A DNA stretch of 9,953 bases from Candidatus Omnitrophota bacterium (GCA_026387215.1 JAPLMC010000008.1:1-9953), one strand, 5' to 3'; shown: positions 1-6,135, counted from the stretch's first letter. The notes: generated from the sequence alone by a model not told the origin. Made by a program: numbers and translations.

Positions 1-546
1 AGCGGAAGTTTTAATAAGAAGCACATGGAAGAAACAGCTTTTAAGGTCAATAGCGAAGCTGCTACGGAAATTGCAAGACAGATACGGATGAGGGATATAG
101 GCGGCATAGTGATAATAGATTTTATAGACATGTTGAGAGAGAAGCACAACCGCGAGATTTTCGATATACTTGTAAATATGTTCAAAAAGGACAGGGCGAA
201 GATAAGCATACTAAAGATGTCTGAGTTCGGAATTGTGCAGCTAACAAGGCAGAGGGTTAGAAGGGGCGTCAAAAAAGTTTCTTACAAGGATTGCCCTTAT
301 TGCTGTGGCAGAGGATCTGTTAAATCAGCTACTACAATGGCAATAGAAGTTTTGAGATCAATAAAAAAGCAAATAGAAAAAGTAAGATTAAAAGAGATTC
401 GTTCTTATGTGCATCCGGAGGTTGCAAATTATATGCTGAATGAAGACCGCTCAGCCATAGCTAAACTTGAAGCCTTGCATAAAACAAGGATAGTTATAAT
501 AGCTGAGCCGGAAATGCATATAGAAAATTTTAGGATTGAAAAATAA
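1..546 (+). CDS. rng: Ribonuclease E/G family protein, 3' part
   Basis: C-terminal 181 residues of an RNase E/G endoribonuclease, which cuts single-stranded AU-rich RNA and matures rRNA ends in the cytoplasm. The frame is open from base 1, so the gene begins upstream and the ATG at 25 is internal. The segment after the S1 and sensor domains is visible: the DNase I-like stretch with the family's Mg2+-binding DFIDM motif (window residues 40-44), then the CPYC zinc-link pair (98-101) that joins protomers in the RNase E family, then the small domain ending at the TAA. The preceding SGSFNKK corresponds to the end of the other metal-site strand, whose aspartate lies just outside the window. The protein stops soon after the small domain, with no long disordered scaffold tail, so it is RNase G-like rather than the long RNase E. 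Family call is secure; rng versus rne is an inference. Confidence 0.93.
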   Translation, partial: SGSFNKKHMEETAFKVNSEAATEIARQIRMRDIGGIVIIDFIDMLREKHNREIFDILVNMFKKDRAKISILKMSEFGIVQLTRQRVRRGVKKVSYKDCPYCCGRGSVKSATTMAIEVLRSIKKQIEKVRLKEIRSYVHPEVANYMLNEDRSAIAKLEALHKTRIVIIAEPEMHIENFRIEK

Positions 547-564
547 TACATTTTTTGATATAAT
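536..564 (+). promoter_or_regulatory. Sigma70-type promoter for rplU-rpmA
   Basis: TTGAAA at 536-541 (5 of 6 matches to the -35 consensus), a 17-bp spacer, and a perfect TATAAT at 559-564 preceded by TGA, giving an extended -10. The -35 box lies on the last codons and stop of the RNase gene. The expected start of transcription is about 571, roughly 15 bases before the structured rplU leader. Seen directly in the sequence; activity is inferred. Confidence 0.8.
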
Positions 565-586
565 ATATATTTTTAATAGAGTAGCA

Positions 587-655
587 GTCCCTCACCGATA
601 GGTGTAAGAGCTATGGCGATTCGGGATAAAATTTTGTTTCAAAAAATTTGGGAGG
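587..655 (+). promoter_or_regulatory. Structured 5' leader of rplU (copy 1 of a paired motif)
   Basis: The untranslated region before rplU can fold into three helices. P1 pairs TCCC 588-591 with GGGA 623-626. P2 is a small hairpin, CACC 593-596 with GGTG 601-604 and a GATA loop. P3 pairs AAATTTTG 629-636 with 640-649, allowing a 2-base bulge and a TTT loop. The Shine-Dalgarno GGGAGG (650-655) follows P3 immediately. The same order of elements recurs before rpmA with different bases in the stems, which supports a real RNA structure. A role in autogenous control by a ribosomal protein is inferred from position; I do not recognise it as a named Rfam family. Confidence 0.6.
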
Positions 656-661
656 TAATGA

Positions 662-979
662 ATGTACGCAATAGTTGAGACAGGCTCAAAGCAGTACAAA
701 GTAGAAAAAAACGACACAATTGAGGTTGAAAAACTGGAACCAGGAAAGGCAAAAGAAGTAAAATTAGATAAGGTGCTTTTTATCTCTGATACAAAAGATG
801 CAACTATGGGAAACCCTTATATAAAAGGCGCCTATGTTCTTTGTGATATCTTAGGAGAAAAGCGCGCCAAAAAGGTAATTTCTTTTAAATACAGGCGCAG
901 GCATGCAAGTTCTAAGAAAAAAATTGGGCATAGACAGAGTTATGTAATGTTGAAAGTGAAAGAAATAGTGGTAGTATAG
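662..979 (+). CDS. rplU: 50S ribosomal protein L21
   Basis: Structural protein of the large ribosomal subunit that binds 23S rRNA. The 105-residue product is the usual length for L21. It opens with the typical MYAIVETGSKQYKV and carries the basic, rRNA-contacting C-terminal signature (residues 76-98, ending in KKKIGHRQSYVMLKV). The ATG at 662 is preceded by a strong GGGAGG 6 bases upstream; a second ATG at 658 is out of frame and opens only a six-codon reading frame. It is followed by rpmA, the almost universal partner of rplU, after a 77-base spacer that carries a second leader-like structure. It is probably transcribed from the extended -10 promoter at 536-564. Nothing odd in the protein. 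Confidence 0.98.
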   Translation: MYAIVETGSKQYKVEKNDTIEVEKLEPGKAKEVKLDKVLFISDTKDATMGNPYIKGAYVLCDILGEKRAKKVISFKYRRRHASSKKKIGHRQSYVMLKVKEIVVV

Positions 980-983
980 AAAA

Positions 984-1051
984 GATCCCTCGCCGCATAT
1001 GCGGAGAATTAAGGCGGCTCGGGATCAAATTTGCTCCGCAAATTTGAGAGG
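984..1051 (+). promoter_or_regulatory. Structured leader of rpmA (copy 2 of the paired motif)
   Basis: The rplU-rpmA spacer repeats the architecture of the rplU leader with stronger helices. P1 pairs GATCCC 984-989 with GGGATC 1021-1026. P2 is CCGC 993-996 with GCGG 1001-1004 around ATAT. P3 is a perfect 9-bp stem, CAAATTTGC 1026-1034 with GCAAATTTG 1038-1046, around TCC. The Shine-Dalgarno GAGAGG (1046-1051) begins at the last base of P3. Shared primary sequence with copy 1 includes CCCTC-R-CCG, GGCG and CGGGAT followed by AAATTT. There is no T-run, so it is not an intrinsic terminator. Control of translation is inferred. Confidence 0.6.
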
Positions 1052-1056
1052 ATAAC

Positions 1057-1290
1057 ATGGCACATACTAAAGCTCAAGGTAGTTGTAAGAACGGAAAAGA
1101 TTCAAACGGACAGAGGCTTGGAGTAAAATGCTTTGAAGGCCAGACAGTAACTAGCGGAAGCATTATTATAAGACAGAGAGGGACTAAATTTTTTCCTGGT
1201 CTAGGAGTTGGCATGGGCAAAGATAATACCCTTTTTGCGCTTAAAGCCGGAACTGTAAAATTCGGATACCGCAAGGTTAATATAATTTAA
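1057..1290 (+). CDS. rpmA: 50S ribosomal protein L27
   Basis: Large-subunit protein whose N-terminal tail reaches toward the peptidyl-transferase centre. The 77-residue product matches the usual size. It starts MAHTKAQGS, the short uncleaved form of the L27 tail, and contains the family signature IIIRQRGTKFFPG around residues 36-48, followed by GKDNTLFAL and the terminal VKFGYRK. No N-terminal extension of the kind processed by Prp protease in Firmicutes is present. The ATG sits 5 bases after GAGAGG (1046-1051). It ends at the TAA 1288-1290, and obgE starts on the next base, which implies translational coupling. Confidence 0.97.
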   Translation: MAHTKAQGSCKNGKDSNGQRLGVKCFEGQTVTSGSIIIRQRGTKFFPGLGVGMGKDNTLFALKAGTVKFGYRKVNII

Positions 1291-2244
1291 ATGTTTATAG
1301 ACCGAGCAGATATTTTTGTACAAGCAGGAGACGGCGGAGACGGCTGCAATAGTTTCTGTAAAATAAAAGGCCTTAAAAAGAGGCAGGACGGCGGAGACGG
1401 CGGAAAAGGCGGGGATATAGTCCTGTTAGCTGATAAAAACGTCCAGACTCTTTTAGATTTTCATTTTCGCAAACATTTCAGGGCGGATAAAGGCTCAAAT
1501 GGTGGAAGTAATCACAAAACAGGCGCAAACGCAGCTGGCTGTATTGTAAGGCTTCCGCTCGGCACTATTGTAAAAGACAAATACGAGGACATCACGTATT
1601 GCGATTTAAAAGAAGATGGCCAGTCGGTAATTCTTATAAGAGGTGGCCTGGCTGGCCATGGTAATTCTAAATTTAGGCAATCTACTCAGGGAGACCCCGG
1701 CGAAGAAAAAGAAATAACCCTGGAGTTAAAATTAATAGCTGATGTTGGCATAATCGGATATCCTAACGCAGGAAAGTCAAGCCTGATTTCACGCGTATCA
1801 AGGGCAAAATCAAAGGTAGCCAGCTATCCGTTTACCACAAAGACGCCGATTCTTGGGGTTGTGAAACTAAGCGATGAGAGAAGTTTTATTATCTGCGATA
1901 TACCTGGTTTAATAGAAGGTGCGCATTCAGGCAGAGGTCTTGGAGATGATTTTTTGCGTCACGTGGAACGCACGAGAGTTTTGATTCATATGATAGACAT
2001 GGCTAGCGTGGATGGGAGGAATCCAGCAGAAGATTTCAGATCAATAAATAGTGAATTGAAGCTTTATAACCCAGAGCTGGTGAAAAGACCTCAGGTGATT
2101 GCAGTGAATAAAATGGATATTCCTGAGGCAAGTGAACATTTGAAAGAATTTAAGAAAAAAGTAAAGAAAATTATTTATCCGATATCATGCGCTACGGGCG
2201 AAGGGATAAAAGAATTATTGGAAGCGGTTTATAAAAAATTATAA
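1291..2244 (+). CDS. obgE: GTPase Obg/CgtA, ribosome assembly factor
   Basis: Essential GTPase that binds the 50S subunit late in its assembly and links it to nucleotide status. The 317-residue product has the glycine-rich Obg domain at about residues 1-158 (many G-G-D-G turns, for example GDGGDG and GGDGGKGGD). The G domain follows: P-loop GYPNAGKSS 156-164, switch I TTKTPILG 182-189, DIPG 203-206, NKMD 273-276 and SCATGEG 299-305. It ends right after the G domain, so the C-terminal OCT domain seen in some Gram-positive homologues is absent. The ATG follows the rpmA stop with no spacer; its ribosome-binding site (AAGG near 1273) is weak, so coupling is likely. The rplU-rpmA-obg order is widespread in bacteria. 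Confidence 0.97.
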   Translation: MFIDRADIFVQAGDGGDGCNSFCKIKGLKKRQDGGDGGKGGDIVLLADKNVQTLLDFHFRKHFRADKGSNGGSNHKTGANAAGCIVRLPLGTIVKDKYEDITYCDLKEDGQSVILIRGGLAGHGNSKFRQSTQGDPGEEKEITLELKLIADVGIIGYPNAGKSSLISRVSRAKSKVASYPFTTKTPILGVVKLSDERSFIICDIPGLIEGAHSGRGLGDDFLRHVERTRVLIHMIDMASVDGRNPAEDFRSINSELKLYNPELVKRPQVIAVNKMDIPEASEHLKEFKKKVKKIIYPISCATGEGIKELLEAVYKKL

Positions 2245-2245
2245 A

Positions 2246-2280
2246 AACCGCTTAGGTTGCCTAAGGCAACCTAAGCGGTT
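2246..2280. repeat. Perfect 16-bp inverted repeat between obgE and proB
   Basis: Left arm AACCGCTTAGGTTGCC (2246-2261), 3-base loop TAA, right arm 2265-2280, with no mismatch. The Shine-Dalgarno-like GGAG of proB (2281-2284) touches the right arm. On the + strand no T-run follows. On the - strand the hairpin is followed by a T-rich tract (complement of 2231-2247), which is the form of an intrinsic terminator for antisense transcripts. A third related arm, AAGCGGTTT at 2222-2230 inside obgE, can pair with 2245-2253 instead. Confidence 0.85.
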
Positions 2281-3082
2281 GGAGTGGTTATGGAACGCGA
2301 AAGGGAGTGGTCGCAATCGTTCTCTGCGTCTTGACGAAAAATGGATAAAGAATTTTGCCGGACAGATATCGTCTTTGTCTAAGAAAGGCTATCAAGTGAT
2401 TATTGTTTCATCAGGCGCTATTGCAGCTGGTATGGGGCTGTTGGGCATGAAACATAGACCTAAGAGTTTACCAGAACAGCAGGCTTCGGCAGCGCTGGGC
2501 CAGGGATATCTAATGAAGACATACGAGGAATTTTTCAGAAAAAAAGGTTTTCATGCAGCCCAGATACTTTTGACATGGGAGGATTTAAGAGAAAAACGTA
2601 GATATTTAAATGCAGAAAATACATTGCATACGCTTTTGAGCAAAAAAGCAATCCCTGTAATAAACGAGAATGATACCGTGTCTGTGGATGAAATAAAATT
2701 CGGAGATAATGATAAACTTTCCGCTCTTGTGGCAAGTTTGGTGTCTGCGGATTTATTGATAATGCTTACAGACGTGGATGGTTTATACATAGACGATAAA
2801 AAGACTATAGCAAGTGTTGTCTTGGAGATAAATTCAGGAATAGAAAAGCTTGCATGTGGAACTAATAAAGAATGTTCTCGCGGAGGCATGAAAACAAAAT
2901 TAGAAGCTGCGAAGATAGCTATTCGCTCAGGCATAGACTGCGTTATAGCCAATGGCAGAGAAAAAGATGTGCTTTTAAAAATTTTAAGGGGAGAAAAAAT
3001 AGGGACACTTTTTCAGGCTAATAAAAATAAAATAACAGGTAAGGATTTTTACGACAAAGCCATAAATCAGGTAGTTTTATAA
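2279..3082 (+). CDS. proB: Glutamate 5-kinase, N-terminus disrupted
   Basis: Phosphorylates L-glutamate with ATP as the first step of proline synthesis; the product goes to ProA, encoded next. Numbered from the TTG at 2279, the body matches the amino-acid kinase fold: SSGAIAAG 44-51, NEND 129-132, FGDNDKLSA 141-149, LTDVDGLY 163-170 and GGMKTKLEAA 202-211. There is no C-terminal PUA domain, as in the short GK class. The first ~14 residues are not GK-like: the conserved first strand with the catalytic lysine (VVKxGSS type) is missing. A natural start with good spacing, ATG 2290 after GGAG, runs into TGA at 2332. Fragments resembling VVAI (from 2307, another frame) and SLRLDEKW (main frame) suggest about 8-10 codons were lost with frame changes. 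As written the enzyme would be inactive, so this is either a sequence error or a pseudogene. Confidence 0.88.
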   Translation: MEWLWNAKGSGRNRSLRLDEKWIKNFAGQISSLSKKGYQVIIVSSGAIAAGMGLLGMKHRPKSLPEQQASAALGQGYLMKTYEEFFRKKGFHAAQILLTWEDLREKRRYLNAENTLHTLLSKKAIPVINENDTVSVDEIKFGDNDKLSALVASLVSADLLIMLTDVDGLYIDDKKTIASVVLEINSGIEKLACGTNKECSRGGMKTKLEAAKIAIRSGIDCVIANGREKDVLLKILRGEKIGTLFQANKNKITGKDFYDKAINQVVL

Positions 3083-3135
3083 AAAACTACACGATTTCAG
3101 AAGCCGCAGAGAGCGTAATATGGAAGAGAGATTGA

Positions 3136-4392
3136 ATGATGCTTAAAGATAAAATTATCAAGACATTAAAACAGGCGAAAGATGCTTCAATAAAGCTTGC
3201 GAATGTTTCAACTAAGCAAAAGAATAGAGCTCTTTTTGGAATGGCTTCCGCCCTTTTGAAAAATACAAAATATCTTTTGTCAGAAAATTCAAAGGATATT
3301 GCAGCAGCAAATAAAATTGGCATTTCAAAAGCCCTTGTAGACAGATTGACTCTTACAGAAAAGCGCATAAAAGAAATGGCTGATTCTTTAGAGCAGATTG
3401 CGTCTTTAAAAGATCCTTTAGGTAAAATTCTCAGGCAATGGAAAAGGCCCAACAGCCTTATTATAAAAAAAGTTTCCGTTCCGATAGGTGTTATTAGCAT
3501 AATATATGAATCAAGGCCGAATGTTACAAGCGACTCGGCTGGCTTGTGCGTCAAGTCAGGTAATGCGTGCGTATTAAGAGGCGGAAGCGAAGCGATAAAT
3601 TCTAATTTAGCTGTTCACAGGGTCATTACAAAAGACCTTGGAAAATTTGGCATACCTGAATCAGCTGTTACTATGATTAATGTAACTGACAGGCGAGCAA
3701 TGGAAATTTTATTGAAGCAGCCCAGGTTTATAGACTTGGTTATCCCGAGAGGCGGTGAAGGCCTTATAAAATATGTTGCGGAAAACTCATTAATACCCGT
3801 GATAAAACATTATAAAGGCGTTTGCCATTTATATATTGATAAGGACGCTGATCTTGAAATGGCCCTTAATATTATGCTCAATGCAAAGGTCCAACGCCCG
3901 GGCGTCTGTAACGCCATAGAAAAGATGCTGGTCCATAAAGATATAGCGCATAAATTTTTGCCTCTCTCAGCCGGGATTTTAGATGATAAAGGCGTAGAGC
4001 TTAGGGGATGCTCCGAGACATTGAAAATTTTAAAGGGCATAAAAAAGGCCACAGAAAAAGACTGGTATGAAGAATATTTGGATTTAATTCTGACAATTAA
4101 AGTTGTAAAAGGCGCGGACGAAGCGATTAGTCATATAAATAAATACGGCTCAAGACATTCAGACGCAATTGTTACAAAAAATAAATCTGTAGCTGAGAAA
4201 TTTTTAAAAGAGGTGGATTCTGCGTGCGTCTATCATAACGCGTCTACAAGATTTACAGATGGGTATCAGTTTGGCATGGGCGCTGAAATAGGTATAAGCA
4301 CGGACAAGATCCACGCCCGCGGCCCAATGGCGCTCGAAGAGCTCTGTATTTACAAATATATTGTTCTTGGCTCTGGTCAAACGCGCAGCTAA
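3136..4392 (+). CDS. proA: Glutamate-5-semialdehyde dehydrogenase (gamma-glutamyl phosphate reductase)
   Basis: Reduces gamma-glutamyl phosphate with NADPH to glutamate semialdehyde, the second proline-pathway step, in the cytoplasm. The 418-residue product is full length for ProA. Visible features are VPIGVISIIYESRPNV at 115-130, the RGGSEA segment at 148-153, IPRGGEGL at 203-210, PVIKHYKGVCH at 221-231, and the catalytic cysteine C258 in QRPGVCNA. The C-terminal block STRFTDGYQFGMGAEIGIS leads to ARGPM and the YKYIV ending. Two ATGs occur in tandem (3136 and 3139); GAGAG at 3126-3130 serves either. It lies 53 bases after proB. Its stop codon is the first triplet of the downstream repeat element (4390-4493). 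Unlike proB, it shows no damage. Confidence 0.97.
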   Translation: MMLKDKIIKTLKQAKDASIKLANVSTKQKNRALFGMASALLKNTKYLLSENSKDIAAANKIGISKALVDRLTLTEKRIKEMADSLEQIASLKDPLGKILRQWKRPNSLIIKKVSVPIGVISIIYESRPNVTSDSAGLCVKSGNACVLRGGSEAINSNLAVHRVITKDLGKFGIPESAVTMINVTDRRAMEILLKQPRFIDLVIPRGGEGLIKYVAENSLIPVIKHYKGVCHLYIDKDADLEMALNIMLNAKVQRPGVCNAIEKMLVHKDIAHKFLPLSAGILDDKGVELRGCSETLKILKGIKKATEKDWYEEYLDLILTIKVVKGADEAISHINKYGSRHSDAIVTKNKSVAEKFLKEVDSACVYHNASTRFTDGYQFGMGAEIGISTDKIHARGPMALEELCIYKYIVLGSGQTRS

Positions 4393-4493
4393 GAACTTGA
4401 CACTCTGACATTGTCAGATTGTCAAGATTATGGTGCGGTTCAGACGGTATAAAGTTGACAAAACTAACATTGTCAGAGCGTCAAGTTTATGGG
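4390..4493. repeat. ~104-bp palindromic repeat element, copy 1
   Basis: Starts at the proA stop with TAAGAACTTGACAC and ends just before the lipB start. It aligns along its length with 6133-6236, with about one 1-base indel and scattered substitutions. It contains two palindromic units in direct orientation. Unit a (4396-4426) is a near-perfect 31-bp palindrome with outer CTTGACA/TGTCAAG and inner TCTGACA/TGTCAGA arms. Unit b (4455-4484) has TTGAC/GTCAA ends and an imperfect inner arm. The units are joined by a conserved linker, GCGGTTCAGACGGTATAAAG. This resembles REP/BIME-type intergenic repeats in design; family identity is unknown. Confidence 0.85.
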
Positions 4494-4495
4494 AA

Positions 4496-5125
4496 ATGAG
4501 ATATTTAGATTTAGGGTTAAGCGATTATAAAGAGGCATATAGGGTTCAGCGTGAAGTTGCGGATAAAGTAGCCAGAGGGATATCTGAAAATACGCTGATA
4601 ATTACAGAGCATAAGAGCATTATAACAATAGGTAGAACTGGCTCAAGAAAGCATGTATTTAAGACAGAAGGCATAGAGGTCTTAAATATTGACAGAGGCG
4701 GAGATGTGACTTATCATTGCCCTGGCCAGTTGGTAGCTTATCCTATTTTTAAATTGGAAAAAGAAGCAAAGGACATACATAATTTTTTAAGATTTCTGGA
4801 AGATGTAGGAGTAAATTTCTTAAGTAAATATGACGTGTGTTCAGAGACAGTTCCTGGTTTAAGAGGCGTCTGGGTTAAAGGCGAAAAGATCGGTTCAATA
4901 GGCATAGGCGTAAAAAAATGGGTTACTTATCACGGCATGGCGATAAATATAAATACAGATCTGAAGCCTTTTTCGTTTATAAAACCCTGCGGTATTGAAG
5001 GGGTTAAAATAACCTCATTGGAAGTCTTACTAAAAAAAAGAATAGATATCAAAGATGCAAAGCGCAAGCTCAGAGAGTCGTTTGAAGAGGTTCCCTTACT
5101 GGCTGAAGCAGTCTGTAAAGGATAA
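4496..5125 (+). CDS. lipB: Octanoyl-[ACP]:protein octanoyltransferase LipB
   Basis: Moves an octanoyl group from acyl carrier protein to the target lysine of lipoyl domains, the first step of endogenous lipoylation. From ATG 4496 the product is 209 residues, typical of LipB. Key motifs are RGGDVTYHCPGQLV at 67-80 with H74, then K131 in GEKIGSIGIG, H146 in TYHGMAINI, and the acyl-accepting cysteine C165 in KPCGI. K131 and C165 match the catalytic Lys/Cys pair known for the family. An in-frame ATG at 4430 would add 22 residues, but those are encoded by the repeat element, while homologues start at MRYLDLGL. Neither start has a convincing ribosome-binding site; GGGA at 4491-4494 is too close to 4496. 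The end overlaps the lipA start. Confidence 0.94.
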   Translation: MRYLDLGLSDYKEAYRVQREVADKVARGISENTLIITEHKSIITIGRTGSRKHVFKTEGIEVLNIDRGGDVTYHCPGQLVAYPIFKLEKEAKDIHNFLRFLEDVGVNFLSKYDVCSETVPGLRGVWVKGEKIGSIGIGVKKWVTYHGMAININTDLKPFSFIKPCGIEGVKITSLEVLLKKRIDIKDAKRKLRESFEEVPLLAEAVCKG

Positions 5126-5690
5126 TGAAAATTTTACTGGAACAAAAGAGCTCATTTCTAAGCTCAGGCTGAATACAGTATGTCAGAGCGCACGTTGCCC
5201 TAACATATACGAGTGCTTTTCAAATAAAAGATGCACGTTTTTAATACTCGGTAAGTTTTGTACAAGGCGTTGCATTTTCTGCGCCGTAGATAAGAAAAAA
5301 GCAGGGCTGGAAGAACCGAACAAAGAAGAATTTTTAAGGATCAGGGAAGCGGTTGTAAAGTTGGACATCAGAAACATAGTGATAACCTCTGTTACAAGGG
5401 ATGATCTGAGCGACGGAGGAGCGGGCTACTTCGCAGATTGTATAGATATTTTGAGAAACACAGGAAAAGATTTAAAGATAGAAACGCTTGTTCCTGATTT
5501 TCTTGGGAATAAAAGGTCGATTGAGAAAGTCGTAGCAGCGAAGCCTGATATCTTTTCGCATAATCTGGAGACCGTATCAAGGCTTTATGGCAAAGTGAGG
5601 GCAGGGGCGGACTACAATCGTTCGCTGGAAGTCCTCAGGTACGCCAAATGGCTGGCTTCGGCGAATTCAGGGAAGAGATCCGCGGTGTGA
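5082..5690 (+). CDS. lipA: Lipoyl synthase, N-terminal fragment (frameshifted)
   Basis: Radical-SAM enzyme that inserts two sulfurs into protein-bound octanoyl groups made by LipB. From the TTG at 5082 the protein begins MKRFPYWLK, as LipA homologues do; an upstream in-frame ATG (5055) would lie deeper inside lipB. The auxiliary 4Fe-4S ligands C34, C39 and C45 form CX4CX5C, and the radical-SAM cluster ligands C60, C64 and C67 form CX3CX2C. TSVTRDDLSDGGA (102-114) and the HNLETV segment follow. LipA similarity stops at LRYAK (about residue 189, base 5648). The last 14 residues to the TGA are out-of-frame sequence. The rest of the enzyme is encoded from 5648 in another frame. About a dozen conserved residues, including the TKSG motif, are missing at the joint, so a single functional protein cannot be made from the sequence as given. 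Confidence 0.88.
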   Translation: MKRFPYWLKQSVKDNENFTGTKELISKLRLNTVCQSARCPNIYECFSNKRCTFLILGKFCTRRCIFCAVDKKKAGLEEPNKEEFLRIREAVVKLDIRNIVITSVTRDDLSDGGAGYFADCIDILRNTGKDLKIETLVPDFLGNKRSIEKVVAAKPDIFSHNLETVSRLYGKVRAGADYNRSLEVLRYAKWLASANSGKRSAV

Positions 5691-5881
5691 TGAAGGACCT
5701 GAGAAAAGCCGGATGCGATATTATTACAATAGGGCAATATTTAAAGCCGGGAGCCGGTTGTCTGGATGTAGAGGAATTTTTGGAACCGGCGGAATTTGAT
5801 AAATTTTCAAAATGGGCAGCGCAGGCGGGGTTTAAAAAAAATTATTGCGGCCCGTTCGTAAGAAGTTCTTATGCTGTTTAG
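5648..5881 (+). CDS. lipA: Lipoyl synthase, C-terminal fragment
   Basis: The 77 residues from the ATG at 5648 continue LipA where the first fragment leaves off. MAGFGEFREEI corresponds to the family's (L)MxGxGExxEE segment, followed by VMKDLRKAGCDIITIGQYLKP and the C-terminal GPFVRSSY motif (residues 69-75), whose serine is the unusual third-sphere ligand of the auxiliary cluster in LipA. The ATG is an internal methionine of the original gene rather than a natural start, and no ribosome-binding site precedes it. The two pieces total about 266 residues, somewhat short for LipA, consistent with a loss of about 12 residues plus a frame change at 5646-5650. Best read as one broken lipA spanning 5082-5881. 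Confidence 0.85.
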   Translation: MAGFGEFREEIRGVMKDLRKAGCDIITIGQYLKPGAGCLDVEEFLEPAEFDKFSKWAAQAGFKKNYCGPFVRSSYAV

Positions 5882-5904
5882 AGTGGTAAAAAACAGGAGG
5901 CGTG

Positions 5905-6135
5905 ATGGCGGAACTGAAATTGCCTGAACTGGCGGAAGGGGTTAGTGAAGCAGTAGTTTCTTTCTGGCATTTCAAAGAAGGAGACAGCATTAAAGAGGGC
6001 GATGAAATAGTTGAGATGGCCACTGATAAGGCGGCGTTCAATGTGCCGTGCAAATTTTCCGGAATTTTAAAAAAAAGAGCGGTTCAGGAAGGCGATACAA
6101 TAAAAGTAGGCCAAACGCTAGCCATAATAGAGTAA
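5905..6135 (+). CDS. Free-standing lipoyl (biotinyl/lipoyl attachment) domain protein
   Basis: A 76-residue protein consisting of one lipoyl domain of the kind found at the N-terminus of 2-oxoacid dehydrogenase E2 subunits. LKLPELAEGVSEAVV opens the fold, and the lipoyl-accepting lysine is K42 in the ATDKAAF hairpin. The mirror-image second half, including VQEGDTIKVGQTLAIIE, completes the beta barrel. AGGAGG (5895-5900) favours the ATG at 5905 over the GTG at 5902. No linker, peripheral-subunit-binding domain or acyltransferase core follows; the stop is the first triplet of repeat copy 2. It sits directly behind lipB-lipA, so it is probably their substrate. It could be a genuine one-domain carrier or the stump of an E2 gene cut at a domain boundary. 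Confidence 0.87.
   Translation: MAELKLPELAEGVSEAVVSFWHFKEGDSIKEGDEIVEMATDKAAFNVPCKFSGILKKRAVQEGDTIKVGQTLAIIE

Noticed and set aside
984..1046. Spacer hairpins between rplU and rpmA as a transcription terminator
   Set aside because: No U-run follows either hairpin, and rpmA follows directly with a good ribosome-binding site.
2551..2952. 133-codon open frame on the - strand inside proB
   Set aside because: It lies wholly opposite conserved kinase motifs, has no recognisable family features and no ribosome-binding site I could see. It is a shadow of proB.
3071..3090. 8-bp inverted repeat GTAGTTTT/AAAACTAC spanning the proB stop
   Set aside because: It is AT-rich with a 4-base loop and no T-run beyond it; too weak to call a terminator and possibly chance.
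3087..3554. 155-codon open frame on the - strand over the start of proA
   Set aside because: It mirrors the conserved proA coding sequence and shows no protein family of its own.
4397..4453. TTGACA boxes and TATAAA in the repeat elements as promoters for lipB or the Lrp gene
   Set aside because: The spacings tested (about 13 or 23 bases to the nearest -10-like box) do not fit sigma70. The TTGACA strings are explained by the palindromic units.
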